From contig JAQYVG010000034.1 of NCBI GenBank assembly GCA_030145595.1, positions 1-18,040 of the forward strand: 18,040 nt of DNA, given 5' to 3'. The position numbers and the translations under genes are program-made. The DNA is from Desulfobacterales bacterium. GTDB taxonomy: Bacteria > Desulfobacterota > Desulfobacteria > Desulfobacterales > UBA11574. Positions within the stretch are counted from its first letter, which is position 1; the number at the start of each line of letters is the position of its first letter. The notes under the pieces are model-generated. The model saw only the letters and a program-made list of their open reading frames with translations. It searched no databases and was not told the DNA's origin. This document shows, piece by piece, positions 1 to 6,130 of the stretch.

Positions 1-11
1 AATCTAAAATC

Positions 12-266
12 CTACGTCAGAGTTTTCGAAAGATTTTGAGTATTGTTGGCAAAACAAGGGAGTAGGGTCAAGGTGTTTTCGCGAAGGTCGATAGTCAGAT
101 TTTTCGCTGTAACGCCAGGCATATCGGCCAGAAGGGTAATTTCACGATCGCTCTCGAAAATATCCACACTGGGGGTGAAAACCAATCCCGGGCGTGTCTG
201 CTCAGCAGCAGTTGATAATTCTTGTTTTGGCTTTGCCTGAAGTTCTTTGGAATCTTTATTCGTCAT
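12..266 (-). pseudogene. Truncated Hsp20/alpha-crystallin small heat-shock protein
   Basis: The 84-residue frame starts at the ATG at 264-266, with AGGA five bases upstream. After a Gln/Lys-rich leader it carries a typical Hsp20 N-terminal stretch: FTPSVDIFESDREITLLADMPGV followed by RENTLTL (given here in two short pieces: FTPSVDIFESDREI and LLADMPGV). These are the first strands of the alpha-crystallin domain. Family proteins run about 130-150 residues and continue with further beta strands and a C-terminal I-x-I/V tail. Here the resemblance stops near residue 68 (about base 60) and about 16 unrelated residues lead to a stop. Hsp20 proteins are ATP-independent holdase chaperones, and this product lacks most of the fold, so it is probably non-functional. 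The missing part may lie beyond the left edge or be deleted. Confidence 0.75.
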
Positions 267-273
267 GGTTATC

Positions 274-516
274 CTAAGTACTTTCTGCAGTTAGTACTTT
301 AGCAAGCCACAAACCAAGCCTTGTTTTGCCCAAACCTCTTTTTCCAACAATCAGGTTTATCGTGTTCTCCACAAGCCAAGGGCTAATCAATAATTTTTCC
401 GGTTCAATCTCTTTATCTTTGAAAGTTTCAACATCAGTTATAGAATCAGCAAGACCATTAATACCGATATCCTTAACCGGCTTGAACTCTTCAAATACTT
501 TTTTCAGCTTCATCAA
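274..516 (-). pseudogene. N-terminal fragment of a RecA-like/AAA P-loop ATPase
   Basis: The 80-residue frame ends with a good Walker A motif, GKRGLGKT (residues 58-65), preceded by ISPWLVENTINLIV. That arrangement is typical of RepA/AAA_25-like ATPases found on mobile DNA, often in replication or primase modules. Such proteins normally extend at least 200 residues past Walker A. Here the frame stops about 15 residues later, so Walker B and the rest are missing. The stop lies 7 bases from the Hsp20 start on the same strand, so the two broken genes abut. It is most likely a remnant of an integrated element. The ATPase assignment is good and the exact family is uncertain. Confidence 0.6.
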
Positions 517-622
517 GCCGACTAAGTTCTAATAACTTTTTACCATCACAAAATGATAATTGACTCTAAAATGGATTTATCATATCTTGAATGAATACTA
601 TCAAAACTATGAGGAAAACAAA

Positions 623-1171
623 ATGACTCCCGTTGATCTATACTGGCTATTTTCTACTATCCCTCAAACTTTAGGTGCTATTGTTGGTGTAGTTGGTATG
701 CTAACAGTATTTGACTTGCAAAATATTTCTAATACGATTAGAGACCATTATCATTCATCAGCGCAATATAGGAAATATTTCAATTTAAGATTTACTAAGA
801 ATGCAATGGACTTTATAGAGGTATGGGAAAAATATAAAAAAGATAATCCTAAGATAGTTGATAAAAATCAACATCATTACGATCATGTAAAAGAACTTGA
901 TAGTATTAAAGATGCAATCGAGGAGCTACTGGAGCAAAGAGCCAATATTAAACCAAAATTTATTGATTCTCTAATTGTTAATTTGATTATCATATTTGGT
1001 TCTATCGCAATTATACCATTCAGCAAAATAATGATTGAAACTAAGATATATTATGTTGTTGCTCCAGTAGTACTATTTGTTTATTTACCTTATTCATTTT
1101 ACCTAACATATTTACTATGTGCGGAATTAATTAAAGATCCCCCAAAAGATCAAAAACCTTTACCAACTTAA
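623..1171 (+). CDS. Small membrane protein with three predicted TM segments, function unknown
   Basis: The product is 182 residues from the ATG at 623, chosen because GAGGA lies seven bases upstream (611-615). An in-frame TTG at 560 has no comparable site. One hydrophobic helix sits at about residues 8-28 (around GAIVGVVGMLTV). A charged, Lys/Glu-rich and probably helical region covers about 30-115. Two more helices lie at about 116-136 and 143-167, followed by a short polar tail. The composition is strongly AT-rich compared with the 45-50% GC genes further right, and the gene sits between a broken ATPase and a transposase fragment, which suggests recent transfer. I do not recognise a named family. 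The layout, with membrane anchors flanking a cytoplasmic helical domain, resembles small accessory-gene membrane proteins, but no function can be assigned. Confidence 0.7.
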   Translation: MTPVDLYWLFSTIPQTLGAIVGVVGMLTVFDLQNISNTIRDHYHSSAQYRKYFNLRFTKNAMDFIEVWEKYKKDNPKIVDKNQHHYDHVKELDSIKDAIEELLEQRANIKPKFIDSLIVNLIIIFGSIAIIPFSKIMIETKIYYVVAPVVLFVYLPYSFYLTYLLCAELIKDPPKDQKPLPT

Positions 1172-1186
1172 TGATAAGGGTTTTTG
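1151..1186 (+). terminator. Candidate intrinsic terminator of the membrane-protein gene
   Basis: CAAAAACCTTT at 1151-1161 pairs with AAGGGTTTTTG at 1176-1186 (11 bp including one G-U). The stem overlaps the last codons and stop of the gene. The T run is inside the stem rather than after it, so efficiency is uncertain. Confidence 0.4.
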
Positions 1187-1211
1187 AGATCTTAATAACT
1201 TAGTCTTATAC

Positions 1212-1430
1212 TCAGGCATCATCCCGCGAGTTAAACAAACCGGTGGTACTGACGCCAAACCTATACCGGTACAGCTGCCAAGCGCTGCAATCGTCTTTTG
1301 AAAGATTATGTTGTCCAATCGGCACATCATCTGGGTTTATACGGCCCGGATGATTTAATGACAGATTACAAACGTCGAGATGCGTCTGGGCAGCATGCTG
1401 CCTTGAGCCTACTAAGAATCAAAACCCAAA
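1212..1430 (+). pseudogene. IS110-family transposase C-terminal fragment, frameshifted
   Basis: Frame 1212-1275 reads SGIIPRVKQTGG then TDAKP, which matches the conserved C-terminal transposase_20 region of IS110/IS116/IS902 transposases. A shift near 1268-1275 moves the similarity into another frame, which reads KRCNRLLKDYVVQSA, then GPDDLMTDYKRR, then SGQHAALSLLR. This is again the usual order in IS110 C-termini. The N-terminal DEDD catalytic half and any clear element ends are absent. The remnant cannot transpose and marks an old insertion. The DNA has a higher GC content than the AT-rich gene before it. Confidence 0.65.
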
Positions 1431-1440
1431 ATTTGGATGA

Positions 1441-1644
1441 TTGGGGATTCCGTATCTTCAATTTTTGTTTCTGGATTCATCTCGTGGTTTGACTTTGGGA
1501 TTGAAATTGAAAAAACGAAGCCACAAATATTTGCGATTGCCAAAAGTAATCTTAAATGATACTGGTTTGATAGCGCCTATCAATACAGGCACGGTATCTT
1601 CAACTCAAGAGCTTAAAATAAATCTCTGCATATTGTATAGATAA
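1441..1644 (+). pseudogene. Possible scrap of a DUF4143-type AAA ATPase
   Basis: One open frame contains KKRSHKYLRLPKVILNDTGL at about 1504-1563. This resembles the K-x-PK-h-x-h-x-DTGL-hA strand found in the C-terminal DUF4143 region of many bacterial AAA ATPases. Nothing before or after it in the frame is recognisable and no ribosome-binding site precedes it. The resemblance is short and may be chance. The rest of 1430-1747 is AT-rich and I see no other feature in it. Confidence 0.25.
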
Positions 1645-1747
1645 ATCAAGTTCTCATTCACAGCAGACTACAAAATTTAACACTATATTGTCGGTATTTT
1701 CCCCAAAAAAGTAACCAATATTGCTTTATTGAGAGTAAAATATCATT

Positions 1748-2155
1748 ATGGTACAGAGCGTTCAGAAGAGAAGAACCCGTCGGTTTGAGATACCGGGTGC
1801 GAAAGTGAGATACAAAAAAATCAGATTCCTCGTTTTGGCTAGTAATTTTTCTGATGCATACCCCGTTATGAATATAAGCGAAGGGGGTCTCGCCTTCGCT
1901 TGCGAGGAAAGGCTTGGCAAGGACAGGAAATTGCTTCTACAACTCCTCGTGCCAAACGAAACACCGATGGATCTGCGTGCGCAAGTACAATGGCAAGAGT
2001 GTCCTCCTTATAGAGCGGATAAGATTGTGGGTGTAAAATTCATGCCCTTTGGCAGTCGCAGAGGTTGGAACTCCCATAAGTCACTTAATGTGTTAAGGAA
2101 ACTTGATGCACAATATGCAAATAAAGAAAACGAGAAAGATGATGTTGATTTATGA
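1748..2155 (+). CDS. PilZ-domain protein (cyclic-di-GMP receptor type)
   Basis: The 135-residue soluble protein carries both PilZ signatures. The arginine motif RxxxR falls within RRTRR (R8-R12) and is followed by F13. The second motif N-x-S-x-x-G is N42-I-S44-E-G-G47, followed by LAF. The region from about residue 20 to 105 alternates as expected for the PilZ beta barrel, with QVQW-like and VGVKF strands and a Lys/Glu-rich helical tail. PilZ domains bind cyclic di-GMP and relay it to motility, exopolysaccharide or other outputs. This is a single-domain protein, so its partner is unknown. GAGAG about 12 bases before the ATG is a weak ribosome-binding site. No neighbour is obviously linked, although the hybrid kinase at 11232 has MshEN-like motifs of another cyclic-di-GMP fold. 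Confidence 0.85.
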   Translation: MVQSVQKRRTRRFEIPGAKVRYKKIRFLVLASNFSDAYPVMNISEGGLAFACEERLGKDRKLLLQLLVPNETPMDLRAQVQWQECPPYRADKIVGVKFMPFGSRRGWNSHKSLNVLRKLDAQYANKENEKDDVDL

Positions 2156-2231
2156 AACATTTACGATTACAATACGTTATCTCAATTGAGGTATCACCCA
2201 GAACCGTTAGACGCATGGAAGGAGGCAGAAA

Positions 2232-2453
2232 ATGGAATATACGTGTAAAAATTGCGGTGCCGTGGCTGCTGAACCGGGACATTTGTGCAACCCCTGTGGC
2301 GATAAAACCGTGTGCAGTTTTTGCGGTGACCCGGAAACTGATGCCAAGCACATTTGCAAGGATAAACTTGCCCTCATGAAATTTTCCTGCGGGGGATGCG
2401 GGAGAGTTGCCATGGAGGAAGGGAACCTATGCAAGCCTACACCGATCAACTGA
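2232..2453 (+). CDS. Small Cys-rich zinc-ribbon protein with an internal duplication
   Basis: The product has 73 residues and eleven of them are cysteines or metal-type histidines: C5, C8, C19, C22, C28, C31, H40, C42, C53, C56 and C67. C5/C8, C19/C22, C28/C31 and C53/C56 are CxxC pairs, so two or three zinc knuckles are likely. The motif CxxCGxVAxExGxLCxP occurs twice, at residues 5-21 and 53-69, which shows an internal duplication flanking a central CSFCGDP knuckle. There is no signal peptide or membrane segment. A strong GGAGG site sits just upstream of the ATG. Uncharacterised proteins of this kind are, from memory, common in sulfate reducers. A role in metal handling, redox sensing or protein interaction is possible, but none is shown by the sequence. 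Confidence 0.7.
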   Translation: MEYTCKNCGAVAAEPGHLCNPCGDKTVCSFCGDPETDAKHICKDKLALMKFSCGGCGRVAMEEGNLCKPTPIN

Positions 2454-2535
2454 TCATTTAATTAACAGTAGTTTGTGGGTAAACCTTTGATCCGTGATGA
2501 AATTGTAAAATCGAAATAGTATTGAAACACGAATT

Positions 2536-2591
2536 TGCAATTTGCCGGCACGACCCTATGATCTTTTTTCGCCTGCGGGCAGACAAAGATC
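2536..2591 (+). terminator. Weak stem-loop between the zinc-ribbon and flavodoxin genes
   Basis: GATCTTT and AAAGATC flank a GC-rich loop of about 18 bases (within about 2561-2592). It could slow transcription from the zinc-ribbon gene, but there is no T tract after it. The rest of 2454-2659 shows no further gene. Confidence 0.2.
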
Positions 2592-2659
2592 GCCTCAGTC
2601 TACAATAAGTATGTCTGGTATGGCCAATTCCAATAATTACTAATCAAGGAGATGAAAAC

Positions 2660-3103
2660 ATGAAAAATGTATTAGTTGGCTACTTTAGCAGAACAGGTAA
2701 TACAAAAAAGATGGCTGAATTTATTGCTGAAGGAATCCGCATGACAGGAAATACTGCTGAACCCATAAAGATTTCTGCAATTAAAAGCGAAAAGGATTTG
2801 GAAGGGTATGATGGATTCGTTTTTGGATGTCCAACGTATCATAGAGATTTAACCGAAGGTATGAAAAGATTTCTTTTTGTGGCTGAAAGGGCCAATTTGG
2901 TTGGAAAGATTGGGGGTGCTTTTGGGTCTTATACACACAGTGGCGAATCTGCAGACATGATCTACGATACGATGCTCCATGTCTTTAATATGGATATGGT
3001 AGATTTAGGTTCTTTAAACCTGAAAGAACATGTTTTGGAAACAGACGAAGGGTTTCACGCTTGTCAGAACTACGGTAAAGGAATTGGTCAAAAATTTGAT
3101 TGA
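2660..3103 (+). CDS. Short-chain flavodoxin family protein
   Basis: The 147-residue product has the flavodoxin fold layout. The N-terminal strand KNVLVGYFS leads into the FMN phosphate loop SRTGNT (residues 10-15). A GCPTYHRDLTEGMK segment forms the second flavin loop, and a GGAFGSYTHSGESADMIYDTM segment forms the third. Flavodoxins carry FMN as a low-potential electron shuttle, and the class with a GxPTY-type loop also includes WrbA-like and flavodoxin-domain oxidoreductases. At 147 residues with nothing else attached, it is a free-standing electron carrier or FMN-binding protein in the cytoplasm. The start is set by a strong AAGGAG site 8 bases before the ATG. It is flanked by unrelated small genes, so its redox partner is not apparent. 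Confidence 0.85.
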   Translation: MKNVLVGYFSRTGNTKKMAEFIAEGIRMTGNTAEPIKISAIKSEKDLEGYDGFVFGCPTYHRDLTEGMKRFLFVAERANLVGKIGGAFGSYTHSGESADMIYDTMLHVFNMDMVDLGSLNLKEHVLETDEGFHACQNYGKGIGQKFD

Positions 3104-3128
3104 AATCTTCACCCCAAAATACGAATAT

Positions 3129-3271
3129 GGACTCTGGGGGACGTCAATTCGATTATAACTTTACCCTTTTGACGGTAGGCCTACGGGGACTCTGGAGGAC
3201 TGTCATACCATTTCGTTTTTTAGAGTGTTTCAGGGACGAGTGCTTCAGGGACGTACAATAGTTTATAAGTT
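3129..3271. repeat. Repeat-rich flank resembling REP-transposase end sequence
   Basis: GGACTCTGGGGGAC (3129-3142) recurs as GGACTCTGGAGGAC (3187-3200). A 15-bp unit, GAGTGTTTCAGGGAC, is then tandemly duplicated with one change at 3223-3252. It is followed by GTAC and the decamer TTTATAAGTT at 3262-3271. This style of sequence is, from memory, what flanks IS200-like REP-associated transposases in deltaproteobacteria. The same decamer occurs just after the transposase remnant at 5907-6082. No gene is visible in 3104-3333. Confidence 0.45.
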
Positions 3272-3320
3272 TCAAGGAAATTTTTTGTCCTTTTGGCGGC
3301 AATGAAATGAAAGTCATGTA

Positions 3321-3361
3321 AGAATCTTTGCATTCATTTTTTCGGAATGAATGCAGATTCT
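3321..3361 (-). terminator. Stem-loop at the 3' end of the 3334-3663 gene
   Basis: AGAATCTTTGCATTCATT (3321-3338) pairs with AATGAATGCAGATTCT (3346-3361), with a two-base bulge and a 7-base loop. The stop codon of the minus-strand gene lies inside the hairpin. There is no long T run after it. Confidence 0.4.
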
Positions 3362-3663
3362 AACACATCATGAATTGTAAAGGACGTATTTCCACTATAA
3401 AAAGACTTTGCAATTTTCTTTCTTAACGTGTCGTAATCCTCAAGATATTGATTCTTTTGTTTTAAGACCCCAAATTCAGTACGTGACATAAATGTTGCAT
3501 AAGCATATTCGATAAATGAATTGTCAAAACCTGCTTTTTGAATTGACGTCCTTATCTCCTCTGCTGAATATCGTTTGTGTTTTCCGTACCTCTTTTTCAA
3601 AAATAAAGGCAGTTGCCTGGCGTATGACTTAAGCGTTGTTCGTTTTTTGATCCAATTAAGCAT
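3334..3663 (-). CDS. Conserved-type small basic protein, possibly DUF6559-like
   Basis: The product is 109 residues, basic at the N terminus and soluble. It opens with LNWIKKRTTLKSYARQLP, then a RYGKHKRYSAEEI segment, a FIEYAYATFMS segment and a C-terminal FTIHDVLES. The pattern of a short basic helix, a YGK-x-x-xYS/T-x-x-QI element and a YAYAMF-like helix reminds me of DUF6559 proteins, which are uncharacterised. That match is from memory and tentative. The ATG at 3661-3663 has AAGGA seven bases upstream, so the start is well supported. It lies downstream of the cold-shock gene on the same strand, but a terminator separates them, so it probably has its own promoter. Confidence 0.6.
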   Translation of the reverse strand: MLNWIKKRTTLKSYARQLPLFLKKRYGKHKRYSAEEIRTSIQKAGFDNSFIEYAYATFMSRTEFGVLKQKNQYLEDYDTLRKKIAKSFYSGNTSFTIHDVLESAFIPKK

Positions 3664-3728
3664 TTAATAATCCTTATATCAATTTCTTGTCTCTTGCGGC
3701 TGACGTTACCCGGATATTCAAACCAAAG

Positions 3729-3766
3729 AAAGGGCATCCCCTCAATATTAGAAGGAATGCCCTTTT
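3729..3766 (-). terminator. Intrinsic terminator after the cold-shock gene
   Basis: AAAGGGCAT (3729-3737) pairs with ATGCCCTTT (3757-3765), extended by CC/GG pairing, with a loop of about 14 bases. It starts 15 bases past the cold-shock stop. The strand carrying the better T tract is plus (CCTTTTTG). The minus strand reads CCCTTTCTTT, so it may stop transcription both ways. Confidence 0.65.
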
Positions 3767-3781
3767 TGCTCAGAAGATAAG

Positions 3782-3982
3782 TTATATCACATTGACATTT
3801 GCAGCGGCAGGACCTTTTTGTCCTTGCTCTATATCAAAGGAAACTCGATCGCCTTCATTGAGGGATTTGAAACCGGCTGCGTTGATTGCTGAATGATGCA
3901 CAAACACATCCGCCCCGTCTTCCTGCTCAATGAATCCGAACCCTTTATGGTCGTTAAACCACTTAACAGTTCCGTTAATCAT
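3782..3982 (-). CDS. CspA-family cold-shock protein
   Basis: The 66-residue protein is one cold-shock domain from end to end. MINGTVKWFN is strand 1, RNP1 is KGFGFI (residues 13-18) and RNP2 is DVFVHH (25-30), followed by SAINAAGFKSLNEGDRVSF and a C-terminal GPAAANV. These aromatic residues stack on single-stranded RNA or DNA. Members act as RNA chaperones that melt secondary structure and, in E. coli, some act as antiterminators. The length matches the family (65-70). A strong AAGGAGGA site precedes the ATG. The leader of about 120 bases contains an intrinsic terminator hairpin, described separately, so the gene may be attenuated. A terminator follows closely, so the gene is monocistronic. 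Confidence 0.95.
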   Translation of the reverse strand: MINGTVKWFNDHKGFGFIEQEDGADVFVHHSAINAAGFKSLNEGDRVSFDIEQGQKGPAAANVNVI

Positions 3983-4060
3983 GATAACATCCTCCTTTCA
4001 AAATATTTTCAAAATCTTAAACTAGAGGATGTCACATTAAAAAAATGTACTGCTCCTTCA

Positions 4061-4137
4061 GAAAAAAACCGCCCCGCCAATTAAGGACGGGGCCTCGTTG
4101 AATGAATGTATAGTAATACTATTTGTGGCGAAAGCAA
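4061..4137 (-). promoter_or_regulatory. Cold-shock leader: candidate promoter followed by an intrinsic terminator
   Basis: Read on the minus strand, a -35-like TTGCTT (4132-4137) and a -10-like TACTAT (4110-4115) are 16 bases apart. About 10-15 bases on comes a near-perfect intrinsic terminator. GCCCCGTCC pairs with GGCGGGGC around a loop of about 6 bases (about 4071-4093), followed by seven T residues (4062-4068). No gene lies between. The cold-shock start codon is about 80 bases further on. The -10-like box sits in the palindrome ATAGTAATACTAT (4110-4122). This is either a leader attenuator or a small RNA of about 45 bases. The terminator is clear; the promoter is only a consensus-like guess. 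Confidence 0.5.
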
Positions 4138-4369
4138 GCTAATTGTTTGATTTTTTAATAAATGGTCTTTCTCGCACACGAAAACGAGCGGGGTCAAACT
4201 TGAATAGTGAATAATATTTGAACATTAATACAATCGCTTAGCGATCCTTTACGAAAACAAGAGGATCAGGTAACAGTTAGCGGTGAGCTTCAATTGGACA
4301 CCCATCGTGTGTCTTCTGGATTCATGAATGGGTACTAACTGGTGAAGAGTCGATAGGATTGGTAACGAC
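4138..4369. other. Intergenic region before the exporter gene
   Basis: No gene is visible. It contains one copy of a 27-bp dispersed repeat (4253-4279), the 10-bp palindrome ATTCATGAAT (4320-4329), and the inverted pair ACCCAT/ATGGGT around it. The last two could be an operator for the exporter but are short. Confidence 0.3.
4253..4279 (+). repeat. Dispersed 27-bp repeat, copy 1
   Basis: The 27 bases ending AGGATCAGGTAACAGTTA match 13252-13278 at 25 of 27 positions, in the same orientation, 9 kb away. This is likely debris of a mobile or repetitive element. Confidence 0.75.
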
Positions 4370-5836
4370 GTGATAGAGATAAACGAAAAATCAGACTCAA
4401 ACCCGCATAACACCACTTCAAAAAACCAGTCCGATTATGCCGTCTCCGGTGCTGTGACTCTGTTTGTGGTCAGCGCCGTTCAGTTTCTGACCCCCTTCAT
4501 GCTGTCTGCTGTGGGAGTGGCCCTTCCTGCCATTGGCAGGGAGTTTTCAGCCAGTGCGGTTCAGCTTGGACTTGTGGAAACCGTCTATATCTTCGCCTTT
4601 GCCCTTTTATTGCTTCCGGCGGGACGGCTGGGTGATATTTACGGAAGGAAAAGAATCTTTACGATCGGCATTCTCGTGTTCACTGCGGGAACTGTTTTGG
4701 TATCACTCGCCTTTAGCATCGAAAGTTTTATTGTGTTCCGGTTTTTTCAAGGGTGTGGCGGGGCCATGATCACAGGAACCAGTTTTGCCATCCTTTCTTC
4801 GGTCTTTCCACCGGACAAACGGGGGCAAGCCATGGGGATCATCGTGGGTTGCATCTACTTGGGGCTGTCTCTGGGTCCGGTTCTATCCGGATTTATGGTC
4901 ACCCATCTGGGATGGCGCTGGATCTTTTATCTGGGGGTTCTGCTCGAGCTTTTCTGTCTTTCTCTCACTGTTTTGAAACTTAAGGGCGAATGGGCTGAAG
5001 CAAGGGGTGAGCGTTTTGATTTTGTGGGAACCCTTCTTTACATTACCTCTTTATTCTGTCTGATTTACGGTACCCTCAACCAGAAAGAAGGTGGTATTTA
5101 TCTGGTGTTCATGGCATCAGGAGCCTTAGGATTTCCGATCTTTCTCGCCTTTGAGTACCGGTGTTCATCTCCGATTCTGGATGTGGATCTGGTCATCCAC
5201 AACCGGGTTTTCGCCTTCAGTAACCTGGCCACCCTGATCAATTACGCCGCGTCTTTTGGCATCGGTTTCTTCTTCAGTTTGTATTTGATAGTGGTCAGGG
5301 GGTATTCTCCCCAATCGGCCGGATGGATTCTGATTATCCAGCCCGTGTTTCAGGCTGCTCTTTCTCCGTTTTTTGGCAGGTTGGCAGACCGGGTTTCGCC
5401 TGCGGGTCTGGCCACGGCAGGCATGGCTTTGTGTACCCTGAGTCTGGGTCTGGCTACCCGGGTTCATGCCGGAACACCCATGCCCGTGATTATGGGGATG
5501 TTGGCCTTGATGGGCGTAGGATTCGGTCTTTTTTCATCACCCAATACCACCACGGTGATGGGCAGTGTTCCCCCCAAAAGCTATGGTATCGCATCCAGTT
5601 TTCTGGCCACCATGCGGACCATGGGGATGCTGTGCAGCATGACCATCATCACCCTGGTGTTCAAACATATCATGGGAGACCACCCGGTGAGTGCGGCAAC
5701 ACAGTCCTCTTTTCTTGCCAGTATGCATCTTTGCATGATGATCTTTTGCTTGCTTTGCGTGGCCGGAGTATTGTGTTCCATGGTCCGCTTGAAGCCTGGC
5801 TCTTCAATAGAAAAGGAACAGATTGTCAAAGCTTGA
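4370..5836 (+). CDS. MFS drug:H+ antiporter, DHA2 (EmrB/QacA-like) 14-TM exporter
   Basis: The 488-residue inner-membrane protein is hydrophobic throughout, consistent with 14 helices, after a polar N-terminal tail of about 25 residues. Motif A is GRLGDIYGRKR (residues 85-95) in the loop between helices 2 and 3, and R124 in FRFFQG is the motif B arginine. Motif C, typical of antiporters, is GCIYLGLSLGPVLSG (160-174). GWRWIFYLGV (181-190) is the usual DHA2 helix 6 start. Such proteins exchange protons for lipophilic drugs, dyes or metabolites, and the substrate here cannot be read. The start is GTG at 4370, with AGGATTGG upstream. No membrane-fusion partner or regulator gene is adjacent, so it is probably a lone transporter. 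A T-rich hairpin region follows the stop. Confidence 0.9.
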   Translation: MIEINEKSDSNPHNTTSKNQSDYAVSGAVTLFVVSAVQFLTPFMLSAVGVALPAIGREFSASAVQLGLVETVYIFAFALLLLPAGRLGDIYGRKRIFTIGILVFTAGTVLVSLAFSIESFIVFRFFQGCGGAMITGTSFAILSSVFPPDKRGQAMGIIVGCIYLGLSLGPVLSGFMVTHLGWRWIFYLGVLLELFCLSLTVLKLKGEWAEARGERFDFVGTLLYITSLFCLIYGTLNQKEGGIYLVFMASGALGFPIFLAFEYRCSSPILDVDLVIHNRVFAFSNLATLINYAASFGIGFFFSLYLIVVRGYSPQSAGWILIIQPVFQAALSPFFGRLADRVSPAGLATAGMALCTLSLGLATRVHAGTPMPVIMGMLALMGVGFGLFSSPNTTTVMGSVPPKSYGIASSFLATMRTMGMLCSMTIITLVFKHIMGDHPVSAATQSSFLASMHLCMMIFCLLCVAGVLCSMVRLKPGSSIEKEQIVKA

Positions 5837-5856
5837 ATAGAGAATTGCAGCACATC

Positions 5857-5897
5857 CTTAACATATTAAGTTGCTTCTTTTTTTCTTTTTATGTTAA
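5857..5897 (+). terminator. Candidate terminator after the exporter gene
   Basis: CTTAACATATTAAG forms a small stem and is followed within a few bases by a T-rich run (5877-5890). TTAACAT (5858-5864) can alternatively pair with ATGTTAA (5891-5897). The stem is AT-rich and weak. Confidence 0.35.
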
Positions 5898-5906
5898 TCG
5901 AATACC

Positions 5907-6082
5907 ATGCCTAGAAAATCGAGAATAGATGCTCCCTGTTATGTTTTTGGGCGGTAAGAGAGTCGAGGATTAGCATGGCATCACTGTCTCGCAAACTGAA
6001 CATATCTTTACCGGCTGTAAGCCAATCGGTGATTCGTGGTCAAAATATTGCCAAGAGCAATCAATATTTCCTGATCGAATAA
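5907..6082 (+). pseudogene. Internally deleted REP-associated (Y1/IS200-like) transposase
   Basis: The ATG at 5907 opens MPRKSRIDAP, the standard start of deltaproteobacterial Y1_Tnp/RAYT transposases, which normally continue with GxxHHIIxRG. Instead, after ten residues a deletion junction near 5936 jumps, with a frame change, to the family's C-terminal region. That region reads LCFWAVRE, ISMASLSRKLNIS, PAVSQSVIRG and ends at TAA 6080-6082. The catalytic HUH and tyrosine region (about 200 residues) is gone. Full-length proteins are roughly 250-330 residues. Both termini survive in the correct order with only the middle lost, so this may be a non-autonomous derivative that a full-length transposase elsewhere could still mobilise. 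Confidence 0.75.
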
Positions 6083-6086
6083 GAAC

Positions 6087-6107
6087 TTTATAAGTTAAGA
6101 ACGTCTC
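6087..6107 (+). repeat. Element-end-like sequence after the transposase remnant
   Basis: TTTATAAGTT (6087-6096) followed by AAGAACGTCTC lies five bases past the remnant's stop. Its reverse complement resembles the GGGACGTACAATAG-TTTATAAG sequence at 3248-3269. The decamer occurs a third time at 7823-7832. It is probably the right end of the transposase-associated element. Confidence 0.4.
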
Positions 6108-6130
6108 TTAAATACAAAGGAAAAAAGCCG

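Noticed and set aside
560..622. TTG start extending the membrane protein by 21 residues
   Set aside because: The ATG at 623 has GAGGA at proper spacing and begins right before the first membrane helix; the TTG has no such site.
4320..4333. Operator for a TetR-type regulator before the exporter
   Set aside because: The palindrome ATTCATGAAT is only 10 bp and no regulator gene is nearby, so I do not call it a site.
5323..5928. 201-residue plus-strand frame overlapping the exporter 3' half
   Set aside because: It is a second reading frame of the exporter gene, with low-complexity composition and no motif.
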